Assembly (NCBI GenBank): GCA_000750105.3
Contig: JPHH03000044.1
Span: forward strand, 124,001-188,000
Direction: 5' to 3'
Length of the DNA: 64,000 nucleotides
Source of the DNA: Tolypocladium sp. Sup5 PDA-1
Lineage: Eukaryota > Ascomycota > Sordariomycetes > Hypocreales > Ophiocordycipitaceae
Below, piece by piece: positions 36,710-49,279 of this stretch. The notes under the pieces were generated by a model. It ran no database searches and was not told the origin of the DNA. It saw only the letters and a program-made list of their open reading frames with translations. The position numbers and the translations under genes are program-made. Position 1 is the stretch's first letter. Each line of letters begins with the position of its first letter.

Positions 36710-38273
36710 CTACTCCTCCAGAGCCATGGGATCACCCATGTCCAGGTTTGTGTAAGTGTATACCGCAGTCCAGTGGTCCGCGTGGCCCTGAGTGACAGCA
36801 ACGGGGTCCTGGGCGGCGGCGTACCGCTGCTGCTGTGCTGCCTCCTCTGGTGCTTGGTACAGCGCCGGCCCTGTCAGCCCGTAGAGAGCATGTGGTGATG
36901 TCACAGGCGTGGGTAATTCTTGGCCGTCGTTGTACATCGTATAGCTGTTGATGGGGCCAGAGGGCCTCATTGGTATGGTCGCGAGTGAGAGCTGGGGGTC
37001 GTCCGGGACGTCCTGATACGCTGCGGAATTCGCACTTGGCATACCATAGGAAATGGCGTTCAACGCCAAGTCCGTAGGAGGCGGGTGGTCACGCATCTCG
37101 TGCTTGGTTGCTGCCGCCGGACACTCCCTCTTGATGGGCAGGCGGAGGTCGAACCCGGCCTCCAATCTGTCGACGTTTTCTTTGGCCGATCCCAGCATCA
37201 TGGCGCAGTTGACCAACTGGTGCAGGTTGTCGATATGCCTCGTCTCAAGCATTTTGCGCAAAGTACGGCTTGAGGCGGGATCCCACTGAAGCTGGGTGCC
37301 GCCGTTGTCCGACGACGAGGCCTCCCAAGCAACCGAAAGGCGAGATTGCCTCAGCAAGTTGCGCATCCTGTGAGAGTATTCCCATGGGCCTGTTCCGCGG
37401 CCCTCCTCGCAGTGCTTGATCAAATGGGTCGTGTACAGCTTCCAAGTAGCCGGGACATCGTCATCGTTGGCAGCCTCAAACACCCGAGGGCATCCCTCGT
37501 AGCCGCAGGCAAAGACTGTCTGCGGGCACAGAACCATCTTGGCCTCGCTCACCTTCATCAGCGAGCCGCCGTGGTCTTCGCGGAGGTGGATCTGGTAGGC
37601 CGTCGACCAGTCAAAGGCCATGTGACAGCCAGGGTGCTGGCAGAGCCATTGCGCATTGGTGTTGTGGAACTGATCGATATGGCGCCTCAGGTCGTTTCTG
37701 CGGGTAAAGGTTTTGGGAATGGCAATCTCCGCACAGAATCCACAGGCGTAATCCATCCTGCTAGAGGATGAGCGCCCGCCTGTTCTTGTCCCGGTGCCTG
37801 TGCCATGTGCTGGACTTCCGGTGGAGGCCACGGGGAGCGAGGGTCCTGAGACGGCCGAGGGATTGGGGATGGAGCGCCGGTGAACGCTAGGAGACATGTC
37901 GTCGAGTGTCCCGAAATTGGTGGTATAGCACATCATGCCTTGAGTCACATCATCTGGAACAAGGGTGGCGTAAGTGCCACTGTGCGTGACAGCGAGCGGT
38001 GATGATCTGTCTACGGAGATGTGTTAGTAGCCATCTAACCCAGGATAACTACCATCTCTCACGAATCTCCAATGTTCACTTACATGAAGCGGCTTCATTG
38101 CCCTCCTCCTCGAGAAGCTGATCAAGCTCTTGTCTGGTGTACCTCGTGAGGAGCTGGCGTACCATGCTGCGGTACATGTAGTCGTGGGCCTCAAAGGCCG
38201 GAGACGTGGGGGTGAAGCTGCACGCATCCGACTCGGGCGTCATAATGGAGACTGGGCTGGAGGCGGAAGACAT
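36710..38273 (-). CDS. C2H2 zinc-finger transcription factor
   Basis: Probable nuclear regulator of 496 residues. Exon 1 is 38273-38084 and exon 2 is 38010-36710, joined over a 73-bp phase-1 intron (38083-38011; donor GTAAGT, branch CTAAC, acceptor CCGTAG). The N-terminus (MSSASSPVSIMTPESDAC...) leads to an acidic RQELDQLLEEEGNE helix before the splice. After a Ser/Gly/Thr-rich linker come three fingers: CGFCAEIAIP...HIDQFH, CQHPGC...HLREDH and CGYEGC...HLIKHC. Then follows EYSHRMRNLLRQSRLSV, a segment shared in form with the regulator at 1-1297. The C-terminal third is Pro/Gln-rich and probably disordered, as in activation regions. The gene lies 3.9 kb beyond the NRPS with two pseudogenes between, so a pathway-specific role is possible but unproven. 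Confidence 0.85.
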
Positions 38274-38956
38274 GATGGTGTCAAGATATTAAAGCGGTAG
38301 GTATGAGGGCGTCTTGTGCACGTGGCTGTAAACCGAGTTGGTGGGCTGCGAGTGTTGATCGAAGAGAGCAAGAGATAATCACCATGGGCCCGGCGTCTCT
38401 TATACAGTCGATGAGATCAAGAGTCTCGAGCTTGTCGATGAGCCGTCGACCAGCTCCTTCAAATCTGTTGAGGAAACACGACCGAACGGCCAACCGGTAA
38501 AAGGTAGCACGGCGGTATCAGCCTCGGTATGAGGGATGCTAGATCAAAAAGGAGGTTGAGGAGGAGGGGTCAAGACCGGACGTCAAGACGGAAGAACGGA
38601 TAGTCCCGTCATCAGATGTTAGTCTTGTAAGCCCCAAGCCCTGATGAAGACTGCTGTTGATAGAGTCGGATGATGGAGCCGCAAGCAAACAGCGGGACAG
38701 GGTCCGGCTTTATGGCGTCGCGGCAAGGCGTCCGACGTGAACTCCCTCTCCCGAGTCGGCGTCGGCGATCTGGGGCAACGGGAACCGTGGCCAGCCTCAA
38801 CCAAAGCCGCAGCAATATCCGTACACCCGGCTGCCTATCGGAGCTGGCAACGACTTACAGAGTGCGTACGATTGGGGTAGCAACGGGTGTGGAGGGGGAA
38901 TCAGCGTGGCTCATGACCTGTCCCGTGCCCATGGGTGGCAAGTGGAGAGCAGGCGC

Positions 38957-38967
38957 GTACGGAGTAC
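38957..38967. repeat. GTACGGAGTAC motif, exact copy 2
   Basis: Identical to 4712-4722, about 680 bp upstream of the zinc-finger gene start. Function unknown. Confidence 0.6.
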
Positions 38968-39057
38968 CAGGGCCGGCTGTATATGCCCAGATCAGGAGCG
39001 TGGTCGCAGAGGGCTGGTTGCAATAGTAGAGGGCGAGTGAGGTATGGAGAGCGCCTG

Positions 39058-39068
39058 GTACGGAGTAC
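39058..39068. repeat. GTACGGAGTAC motif, exact copy 3
   Basis: Identical to 38957-38967 and only 101 bp from it. Confidence 0.6.
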
Positions 39069-39524
39069 ATGCGTCTACTTGCCCAGGAGTGTGGGATGAA
39101 GCTGGGGGACGGCATGGAGGAGCATGGGCATGCAACACCAAGCCGCTGGGCTGGATCCTTGCATGGGCCGTGGCGCTGTACCTGTACGTACTGCAGTCTG
39201 TACCAAGTGTGCTCTGGTAGGAAACCAGGAGGGGAGCAATAATAAGATTGATGTTCAAGCAGGCCCTCGTCGACACGCTCCACCACCGTCTATCGACATG
39301 AGGGCCAGGGGAGCGGTGTCATGGGCATCACCCGGACGGCGGCCTCTCTGTGACTTACCAAGCAGGAGTAGAGGGACGGCAACTCGGACAGGACCGTCCA
39401 TCACCGCGCCTGAATGTGTGCGGCGATGTGCTACCTTTGCCGCATTAGGTCTGGTGGACATGAACGATAAGGCTGTCCTGCAGTCAGCGGATAGCCACGC
39501 CCACCACCAGCATCTCACACACGT

Positions 39525-39554
39525 TCCCAGAGTCCCAGAGTCCCAGAGTCCCAG
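39525..39554. repeat. 8-bp tandem repeat TCCCAGAG
   Basis: Just under four head-to-tail copies of TCCCAGAG in intergenic DNA. Confidence 0.85.
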
Positions 39555-42500
39555 CCCTCTGGACTTGAGTTACCATCTCGTTCTCGTGGCGTCAAGGTTC
39601 AGACCCCTGGCGATTGTCCCGCGACGGGGGCTTGGGAACCAAGGGGTGGCTGAACAGGGGCCTCCTCGTCCTTGGATTGGCGAGACTCGTCGTGACAGCC
39701 CTCTGTCGGTCTGTCCCCTGTCGCAACCAGGACCACGGGCTGCCGTGGACTCGGGACGCGATGGCTGTCACATCATCCACCAATCATGGCCACGCGCGCC
39801 TGCGAGGCCTGCCCGTCCAGGACGGCGCAACACCCGCCGCCATGCTATCAATAGGGAGAGACACGGCGCCGCCCAGTTAGGAACCAACACACGCATCCCG
39901 TCTCCCCTCGTCGACGGCATTATCCGGGACGTTGCGGGACGTAGGGGGCTTCCGGACTGAAGACATGGCACGCATGTACCCTGGCACGTACAGCACAACA
40001 CGTAGGCACGCCTGAGCAGGCAAGGAGAGACATGATGAAACGCACAGCACGAGGTTGTGAGGGGCCCTGCAGAGCCGTTTCCCCCAACGATGGTACCGTA
40101 CCGTTGGGCTCTCAATCTCCAACGGCAGATCGCGCCGCTGCCGCGTCACCCTCCCCGGCGCAGAGGGCATCTGCCGCTCCAGCCGTGTGCCGCCGTCCTT
40201 ACGAAACCACGACTAAAGACGCAGCAAGTGTACGTACTAAATGTCTTAATGTCTATTAACATCTCCTCCAGCTTGCTGGCCTGGGCGCAGCACGAACACA
40301 GCATAATACTTAATAATACACGCACGTATGAACGGGGGAGGCGAGGCGACAGGGGGGTGCCACGGAGGCGTTGGTTTGCGCGCCGCCGATGAGTTGCGTG
40401 TTGCTATTCAAGGCGCTGCGGCTATTAGACGGTGTCTTGTCTTACACTTGCCTTCTCCCGGGCCCAGCCTGATTAGCCCGCTCCCATCTCGTGGCAGAGG
40501 AATGGAAAGCTGATGGCGCCCAAGCCACCCCCAAGTCCCCAACTGCCGATGGGCTCGGAGGAAATACCAGACGTAGAGCACGCGTTTGCTCGCTCCAAAG
40601 AAGGAATAAAAATAGAAAACAAATGCTAGTGTAAAATAGAAAGTGCGACTATGCCGATTACATTCTTAGAACTGAAACGGTTTCAGTGTCGTGCGTTATC
40701 CTCGACGCCATTCTGTTGCAGTGGTATTCGGAGATCAACTCGCGATGGTGGCAGACTGACAGCTGTCTGTCCCGTTTGTCCGTCGACGGCCCCGCCAGCC
40801 GATCATGCCGGCGCCACCAAGCCAGACGTTGTCGCCCCGTGGTCCATACTTGGACGATACACAATCATACATGCCTCCAACGAGCTGCATCTCTCCGTGT
40901 CCCTTACAGCTAATAATTGGCACATCTTTGCCTGAAGGCCCACCCTCCCTAATAAAGACATGGAGGCAGGCCCGTTGGCCCCCCGGCCCCTGCGGCTGAC
41001 GGTCCGCCGCGGGAAGTGGGCAACGATCGTCCACAATTGTGGAATCATACCGCCGCCACCTCCGTCTCAGGCCCTTCAGCCGTGCAACCGTGCTGGCCCC
41101 CGTCCCTGGGCGGCGGGAGTTCGTGGGCAAGCGGCACGATCAGGATCAGGGTCAGGCAAGGCAAGCCATAATCACCCGGCCTGCCGAGCCTGCCTGTAAT
41201 CTATCCCGTACTCCGTGCGGTGGCTGCGAAGCTCATCCTCCGGGGTGGTACTGGATGACAAACACCAAGCATCAGCAGGGCGATCCGACAAAAGGGGGAG
41301 ACGGACTGCATCTCCCGGAAACCCAAATGATGCCTGTCTGCACTGCACTGCACCGCACTGCACTGCCCTTTCAAACAAGCGGGCTGCGTCGTTGTTGGCC
41401 CCCAAGCAGACCTGCTGATGCTCGTAGCCAGCCCAACCACACACCTCAGCCCAGCCCAGCCGTCGTCCACGCATACATACGGATTACCTCACACCACGAC
41501 CCGACGACAGGGGCAGCACGAGGCGCCCGCGCGCCTGTCACCACTGCCGGAGGACCGACGGACCGGTCATTGGTCGCTGTCCCACACGCACAAAGCACGC
41601 GAGGGGCGGCAGAGGCAGACGATAGGAGCCGTTTCCGACGGCGGGACTGCCGGCTGTATGTCTCTGCTCTTCGCGCCCATACGGGACGAGGGGTCGGCAC
41701 GAGACGGAATTCTCCTTCAGCCCCTTCGTGGCCGTCTCGACCTCGTCTCTGGCCCCCAACTGCAGCCCGCGCGTCGTGCTTGAACGTCTTTTCCCGTGGC
41801 GTATGGGTACCTGTGAGTAGACACCAGGTAGGGTGGACGGCAGCCCCCGGCGGCCCGTACCTAGCCGTTCATGTAATCATGTTTGTGCTGAGCTGCCTGG
41901 GTCTCTGCCCAGCCATGTCTCTACGACAGCCTGCCGACTCAGCAATCATTGACGTGGGACTTGCATGGCTGGCTGCAGAACATCGGGCTCTCTCACATTC
42001 GCTACCCGTCCATCACCGCATTCCCCCTGCAGGAGCCATGTCACGTCGAAGAATGGCGCAAGCTTTCGTACGAGCACCCAAGTCAGGCACTCCTATTGAC
42101 AACGCAGTGGGCCGGTCCGTCCCCTGGCCCGTGCCCGGAGGACAATAGCAAACAGCACGCACAGCAGTCGACCCCCACACCTCCCGCATCCGCCCCGGCC
42201 CCGGCCCCGGGTCCCGCTTTTCGGCCGGCGAGCCCGATTGCACCACGATCGAGGCCCCTGTTGTCCCACGCAAGCTTCGTCACCCTTCCCACGTGCAGAT
42301 ATACTACCACGCGCAAGAATACAACGCGAAATCTATAGATTCTGCGCCCCCTTCCCTGTGTCACAGTACCTTGATGACCTCGTCCGCCTTGCCTACGCCA
42401 CCGCTAGCGGCTGCATCCTCTGGCTTCATTCGTGAGCCCAGCCTCAAACCACCGGCCGATTTTTTATCCCGTGCTTTCGTCTCCCACTGGCTTTCCTTAA

Positions 42501-43350
42501 GCTACGGGGCCTTGCACTACCCGGAGGTTCTTCGCCCGCCTTGTTACGTACTCCATGCTCCAGGCGCAATCTACAAGCAGCAACCGCCGAAGAAGGCGCT
42601 CGGCTCGACCCGATATATCTGTTCAGATCTCGCGTTAAAGGCCCTGGATTCTACCAATCACTTCCATGCGCTCCTTCTTCGCCGGTCTCGATGGGGCCCA
42701 TCGCTCGTACCGTAAATGCAGTTAGGCGCCTTGCCGCCGGCTCTCGCCCCGGACCGGGGCCGCCGGAGCACGTACATGACTCCCCCTTGCCGCCAGGGGT
42801 AGCTAGCACATAGGGGCCTCGCTGCAGATTATCAGATGGGACTATGCTAGGACATCGAGGGACAATGCAGCATGCGTCCAATAGTTCATGGTTCGTGCGT
42901 CACCGCCTAAGCCTCCCACCAGGCTGCTCGGCCATTCGCCACGTGGCACACAGATTGCCTTGCACGCAACGTCCAGTTAGATAGGAAGCCTTCTTCACGA
43001 TGGGTTGCTGCTAGTCAGATCAGGGTCTTGGAATGGAGTCGACAAGCGGTCAAGGTCACCCGGCCAAGGTGTGCGTTTGTATTGTCTTCGCTTCTCTTCG
43101 TCAAGCTTCTGCAGGTCCCCTGCGCCGTTGATACGGAGAGGCCGTGGCCATACCAAAGGACCGGACGGCGCAAGACATGCAAGGATACACATCTACAACT
43201 CCTGATTCAGAGTTGCACCGCATGCAAGCCTTGGTCGCTGCCCCAGTATGTAGGCGGCCATGTCCGTTGAGGCGAAAACCAACAGCTTGTATTCCCCTTC
43301 CCCCCTTTCTTCAATCTTGCAGGGTCAATCCCGCTCCCACGTCACAGATC

Positions 43351-45016
43351 TCAGCCCGACTCTGCGTTAACACCGTCCTCATTCACGCGATAGATGGCGC
43401 TCCCGCCGGCCGGCCTGCTCACGACCACTGCGCCCTCCCTCTGCTCCCCCGTCAGCTCCTTGTCGGCGTAGTACTCCCTCTCCAACGCCTCCTTCACGTG
43501 CGCCACCTTGTCCGCCGGAACCAGGTGCACGCTGCAGCCTCCCCAGCCGGCGCCCGTCAACCTGCTGCCATAGGCCCCGGCGGCGCGCGCAATCTCGCAG
43601 ATCTGGTCAATCTCGGGGCAGCTGCACTCGTACAAATCTCTGCACGAGTCCTGCGTCTCGTTCATCAGCGACCCGAGCTCCTGGTTATAGGACGTCGTGT
43701 CCGTCCGGCCGGTGTGTACGGGGCGCTCCAGGAGGGTGAGGAACTTGAGGACGCGGAGTGCTTCGGTGAAGACGTGGAGAGCCCGTTGGCGGAGCTTGAA
43801 CCGCTCCGCTCGCACGGGGAAGCTCGACATGAAGCGCTTCTCGAGCTCTGGGACGGACAGGTTGAGCACCTTGGCAATCTCCTCCTTTGTGTACCCTTCC
43901 TCCTGGGTGAGTGTCTCCTTGGTCACGGCCACCAGCTTCTCCAGCTCCTCTTCCTTGGTAACGCTCCTCGGAGCAGAATAGTCGGAGCCGCTCTGGTGGT
44001 AGAAATATGCCTGGTGGAGCCCCTGGAGACTGGTTCCCAGCGGCCCGGCATCGGTGGGTAGCTCTGTCCCGGGCGGGTTGAGCACAGCGTTGAGGTATGC
44101 CGCGGCGAGACTGACCTCGACGACGCGCAGGTTGTAGTGGACGGGGCCGGTGACCTGCTTGTTGGACGTGACGAAGCTCTGCGCGATGACGAAGCACAGC
44201 TCGGGGCGTGTCGGCGGGAACTTGACGGGCCGCGCTGCGAGCCCCGGGCTGAAGGAGACGAAGAGGGCCGAGCCCTGCTCGGAAAAGACGGAGGCGGCCT
44301 GGTCCATGCTGCAGAGACACAAGTGTTAGCTCGTCGAAGAGCCTTCATCCTTCACGCATGGAGTCGATCGCGGAAGCTCACCCTCCAGAGTTGACGCCCA
44401 CGGCACGCTCACTGACAATGGCCAGCTCCGTCAACTCCTTCTTGTCCACAGGGTCCTCCTCGTTGGCCGCCATGACAGCCAGCGCGCTCGCGCTCACAAA
44501 CGCGGCGCTGGAGCTCAGCCCGCCGCCCACGGGCACGTTGCCGTCCATCAGCACCTCCATGTCGAAGGGCCTGTACCCGGCGCCCCTCTTGCGCCGCAGC
44601 AGCTCCAGCGCGCCGCGCAGCCCGCTCTTGAAGTAGTTTGTCCACTCGAACTTGGTCGCGTCGATGTCCACGTCGCCGCCCACGGGCACCTCGAGCTCCT
44701 TGGCCGCGAACTTGGCGTCCTGGACGTTGGCGAGGCGGATCTTGAAGGTCGCGGCGCCGTCGGCGACGGGCGTGGCCGAGACGGCGAGCAGGGCGTCGGC
44801 GGTGATGGCCATGGGCAGCACCGAGTACAGCGAGTAGTCGATGTGCTCGCCGATGATGTTGACGCGGCCGGGCGAGCGGGCGACAAAGGCGGCTGGGTGG
44901 CCGTAGACCTTTTCAAACTGGGCGAGCAGGTTGTTCCATCGCGGGCCCTCAGTCGCAAGCGCTGTAAGCGGGTAGATGTCTGCGAGCGACCCCGCGACGG
45001 GGACAGGACCAGACAT
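43351..45016 (-). CDS. GAL1: galactokinase
   Basis: Phosphorylates galactose at C1 with ATP, the first committed step of the Leloir pathway, in the cytosol. Exon 1 is 45016-44382 and exon 2 is 44308-43351, with a 73-bp phase-2 intron (44381-44309; donor GTGAGC, branch CTAAC, acceptor CTGCAG). The protein is 530 residues, the usual fungal size. GHMP-kinase motifs are intact: the galactose-binding start FVARSPGRVNIIGEHIDY (about residues 45-62), the ATP loop VPVGGGLSSSAAF (about 170) and the C-terminal SRLTGAGWGGCSVHLV (about 465). The splice restores NSGGMDQA, which contains the catalytic aspartate region. The start has an ATG after a short leader. It stands alone; no other galactose gene is in the window. 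Confidence 0.97.
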
Positions 45017-46801
45017 TTTGTGTCGTGTCGTCGACTCCTCGTGCTACTTGCTTTAGGCGACCCGTTTGCTGAGCGTGGATGACACTGCTGCTGGTGCAGT
45101 CCGCGGATGATTCCGTGCTGCTATCGTTGGCCGCCAGCCGTGGTGTTTGGTATAGTTTATACGACCAGATCAGATGGCCTGTCAACGGTCAACCCCGCAG
45201 TGATGCGCTGTGCTGCCCCTCGTCTGTCTGTGCTTCTGATCACACGGTTCGCGAATGTCGATCCAACCAGCCCACGGGCCGTGCTGTGGTGCAACCTCGT
45301 CGTCGTCGTCGTCGAGTCGTTGTCGTCACTGGTCAGGCGATGCTAGCCGTCTACAGCGTCGGCCGGCCGTTTTATAAGAAAAGCGTCACAAATAGGACGG
45401 TTAAGGAAAAAGAGCGCATTAAAAGGCTTATGGAAACTCGACACGTAGTCGCACAGTCACGAGATTGCTGCTCCTGCTGGCGCGCAAGGAGCTCGGAGGC
45501 GGTTCGGTCGTTTTCCCAGGCACACCCGCCCGCCTGCGACAAAGTTGGAGATGGGCCTCTGGCAAATGACCTCATTGAATACGTGCTGGAGCCGCCTTCC
45601 CCGAGAAATAGAGCCGCCCAACCAGCCATTCTGCGCCTCTGTGGGCACCGACCGCACCAGGCTCTGGCGTGGAGGAGCCAGCCAACCAGCCACAGGACCT
45701 TCTCAGCTCCTGATTCGCGCGCTAATAACTGCTGCACCTGTCTTTACTCTTGACTGTTGAGCGCCGGCTGCACAAGCCACGGAGCTATATACAGTAATAG
45801 TTGGGGCCGCGGGATGGCTTGCATTTGACAACTTCCATCAGCGAGCCCCCACCAGCAACTCGACATGCGCTCCAAGCAGAGCCCTCGAAAGGCACGACGC
45901 AGGTCCCACAGCGCTGGGGACTAATTCGGAAGAGGCCCGTTCCTGAACATCACGCCTATCATGCAGGAGTTTTCCGAGTCTGGAACGTTGTCGACTGATG
46001 TTGTCGCGTGTTCGGGCGCGGCCATCTGGCCGTTCCGATGCCGCCTGTTGAGCCACTTCAGCACAACTATTGGGGCCAATTTTTGAACCCTTTGTGCTGC
46101 GAGGCTCCTCGAGTGCCAATAAAGACACCAAAGATCCCGTCTGACATTATGTCCGCCGAGTGCGCACAGTTGATCAGCTCCACATTGGTTCATCAAGCTC
46201 GGTTGCTGTGAACCACGCCAAACTACGAACTTCTAAAAAAATGCTCGTTCAAACGCTCGATTCGACATTACTAGTCCCGAGTACTTTAGCAAAAATATTA
46301 TTTCAATACACACCTTTTCGAACTATGAGGCTCTGAAACTATTTTCCGTCAAGTCAACTGGCAGACCGTCGAGTGCGCTCCGTGAACTCGGCCCAGCAGC
46401 TGCATAGTCATATTGCAATCAAAACATGGAACATTCCAGCGACTCATACCCAGTTCAAGTTTCAAAAGCGCGTGAATAGACTGCTCACATGCTGTGAGTC
46501 TGAGGAACCACTAGTCCACTAACCGCCACGAGTTGCCAGGCCAGCTGTCAACGGCGGTTACAACAGCGAGCTATAGAAGAAGCAGCCCCTACAGCTATTG
46601 CAACGGCCAGCTGACCGACGTGAGCGATCTGGAAAATCCTTATAGCGCGTTCATCTCGCGGCCGTTTACGTCCGTACCTCTTCACAACCTCCCCCCGTCA
46701 TCACCACCGTCAGGCGTCCCCCCAAGCCTGGGTGAGTTTCCTCTCAATAACCCCAACCCTCTGCACACTCCAATCTCAGCCTCCGCAACGCCTTCATTGC
46801 C
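45017..46801. other. intergenic between divergently oriented genes
   Basis: This stretch lies between galactokinase (-) and the unknown gene at 46802 (+), so it should hold both promoters. It contains a short TCG triplet run near 45298-45315. An AT-rich segment at about 46230-46330 contains poly-A and poly-T runs. No supported coding frame. Confidence 0.5.
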
Positions 46802-47700
46802 ATGGACACTTCCATGCGGGACACGCCCGTCGGTGAGCTTGTGGCCGGCGGGCTGTATCTCACCATCTCGCCCCCGCAGACGCCAGCCCGCTACAACAAA
46901 CCCTTTACCCACGTGTACCCGCCCAGTTTCCCTGCGGATGCTGACCTCGCCCAGTACGGGTGGCCCGTCAGCGATGGCCACGAGTTCGAGGAGTTCGAAT
47001 GGGGCGCCTACTTCCACCGCGGGCCCGGCGACGGCACCTTGTACACCCCGGAGCGCGACCCCTTCACCGTCGTTAAGCACCTGACGCTGCCCAGGTACTG
47101 CTGCTTCCAATATGAGGTCACCATCGCGCCGTATTCTCGCCCAACGTCGTCTGCCTGCTGCACGGTCTGGCCATCCCCGAGGGCGTGTTCGTGCGCCTGA
47201 TCAAGTACCTCTCCTGGCTCTGCAACAGGATCTGCAGGGAAGATGGCTTACTTCCCCATATATAGGATGAGGCCTTCTACAGGACACTTGGCACTACGTT
47301 AACTGCATGGTCGGCTTAATGGACACTTCGCGCTATGGGACCTTCGACCACGGCGTCTTCCTCCTGGATGCCCTGAACATCGCCTACGCTTCGGTTCCGG
47401 ATGCCCTGGACGGCCTGCTCCCGCGCCCCATCGTGGCCTCTGTGATGGCATACGAATTTGCTGACGTGGAGACAGAGGATGAAGTCACCCCGCCGGGCGA
47501 CGACGACGAGGGTGAGCCCCGTGGGGACGATGAGTACGCGCCCACACAGTCTGACGACTTTGTCCACGCCCTCGACGACATGAGTATCGACACTGCCGAC
47601 GAGTATGGTGATCTCGATTGATTCCGGTATTGATGACCAAGGGGATGTCGATGTCAACGCCCTCGACGACGACGATAATTTCGAGGAAGCCGCTTATTGA
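46802..47700 (+). pseudogene. unknown fungal protein gene, frame-disrupted
   Basis: I do not recognise the family. From ATG 46802 (context GCCATGG) a frame reads GELVAGGLYLTISPP, then FEWGAYFHRGPGDGTLYTPE and PFTVVKHLTL. Sense then passes to another frame, VVCLLHGLAIPEGVFVRLIK, to about 47270. After a plausible acceptor (TTCTACAG, 47286 region) it resumes as DTWHYVNCMVGLMDTSRYG and DHGVFLLDALNIAYASVPDAL in the frame that runs to 47621. An acidic tail continues in yet another frame (DSGIDDQGDVDVNALDDDD) to TGA at about 47700. At least one junction near 47130 and one near 47615 has no convincing splice signals, so either there are frameshifts (pseudogene or assembly error) or my exon model is incomplete. 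Regions with Trp/His and Cys conservation-like patterns look coding rather than random. Confidence 0.4.
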
Positions 47701-49144
47701 CAGCGTTACTTCGATGTGCCGACTTTTCCTCATATTATGATCGGTGGCAGCGGTTTTTGATGGAATTGACGACTAACATGGCCGGCCGTGACCCCAGATG
47801 CCCCCGGGACTCGAGTCACGACGAAGCATTTGCAGCCGCGGCAGCCGCGGCAGTCGGGTCAGACACGCTCTGACGATGGATGGTGGAGGACTAGGTCTGC
47901 GGCAGGTAGGGACAAGGGAAGCGGCCACGGCGTGCCGATATCGCGAGCGAGTTGTCAGGTTCGTTTTCAGCTTGCGCGACACATCATGCGGCTCAGTGTT
48001 CTGTCAGTGCGAGTCAAAAGGTTTGTGCAAGGATGGGATTCACGGAAAGTTGTCAGCTCAGTGGACGACGGACGGAGTGGAACAACTTGCTGGCTGGTTG
48101 CTGGACGCACTACAATTCGGTAACGGATGGGCTTCTTCGAGGAGGCACCTCAAGTTGCTCGATGGCTTGTGGCTTGTGGCTCGACGATTCCTAGCAGCAG
48201 ATTTCCGACCGGCAAATATCCGGCTGCCCTGTCACGGCTTGCTCCGTCCCCCGTTAAATCTGCGATGGACCTGGTGACTTTGGTGACGATTTGGTTGGAC
48301 CGCGGCAATCTCGATAAGAGGCAAAAGCCGTTTGCGGATGGGATATGCCGGAGGGAAGATGCCAGATGACAAGATCCCAGCGAGGTGGGGTAAATGCTCC
48401 CATGACACCGAACAAGTCCCGTCCCAGAATTGGATTGAACCCTGTCCCTTGTGTCAGGATCCGTGATGATATTCTCACGTGGCGCCTCACAGCGCCGCGC
48501 TGCACCGCAATTACCTGGGTAAACACCCCGCTACTCGCTGGAAGCGGAAGCAGCTGGAAAGACGACCAGCGGAGTGGTGATGCCTGTGAAGCGAAGCCCA
48601 TGTCATCGCGCAGCTGAGATGGCAGCTGTCGGATCAAACTGCTATCCCTGGCCAAGACCAGCGAAGCCTGATGCACGGACGTTCTGCAGCCATCACCTGC
48701 ATCCATCCAGCCCGCCTTCCCCCACCACAGGGCACTGGCTGGATCCGCAGCTGAACCTTCAAAGCCACCCGCACCAGCAGCACGAGGCCCTAGCGGCAGC
48801 GTCGCAGCCAGTCGGACGAGCACTAAATGCGTGATATTCGCGGGATATGGATCGCTACCGTACGGCTACCCAGCAGACAGTCCGTCGTAGCATCGGAGCA
48901 TCGGGCATGGCAACTGGCTCGAACCCAGGGCCTGCCTGCACTAGAAGGGCACACGCCCCTCTCCCCTCCCTCCCCTCCCATCCCGAATCATCACTGGGCT
49001 TATGCTTCAACGTCATTCGTCGCCACGTCTTCGGACGCTTCGTGAACCTTGACCCCAAGCTCGGACGGGCCTTGCCTCGCCTCTCCTTTGCATCTGCCCT
49101 TCCTTAGCTAATGGTGGATGAGGGGGAGCAGGCGGCGGCCCGTC
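47701..49144. other. intergenic, nothing recognised
   Basis: No motif-bearing frame on either strand. The right end is the upstream region of the metallothionein gene, with a pyrimidine-rich segment near 48955-48990. Confidence 0.5.
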
Positions 49145-49152
49145 TTTAAAAG
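49145..49152 (+). promoter_or_regulatory. TATA-like element of the metallothionein gene
   Basis: TTTAAAAG about 130 bp before the ATG. It is followed by a CA/CT-rich leader (49160-49279) typical of highly expressed fungal transcripts. Position and composition only. Confidence 0.45.
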
Positions 49153-49279
49153 GGCCTCCATATCCCCCCCCGTTTTCGCCTCCCGTCCTTCACCATCAAC
49201 CACATCTCCAACATACCAACAGAATCAAACCAACCACTTTCAACAAACACTCCACCACTACTACATCAAATCAGTCATC

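Larger units (their letters stand above)
38274..43350. other. 5-kb stretch with no supported gene
   Basis: GC-rich, with many overlapping long frames on both strands (for example 39124-39960 + and 41039-42148 +, the latter starting at GTG). They are rich in Arg, Pro, Ala and Ser and show no domain motif. I read them as chance frames. The proximal part (38274 to about 39100) probably carries the promoter and leader of the zinc-finger gene and contains two exact GTACGGAGTAC copies. A CACTGCACTGC mini-repeat lies near 41340. Confidence 0.55.

Noticed and set aside
39124..39960. 278-codon frame on the + strand
   Set aside because: Low-complexity Arg/Pro/Ser-rich, no domain, overlaps frames on the other strand.
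41039..42148. 369-codon frame on the + strand
   Set aside because: It starts at GTG, shows no motif, and contains internal simple repeats (CACTGC). Probably chance.
43144..44061. 305-codon + strand frame over galactokinase
   Set aside because: It is the antisense shadow of the well-supported GAL1 second exon.
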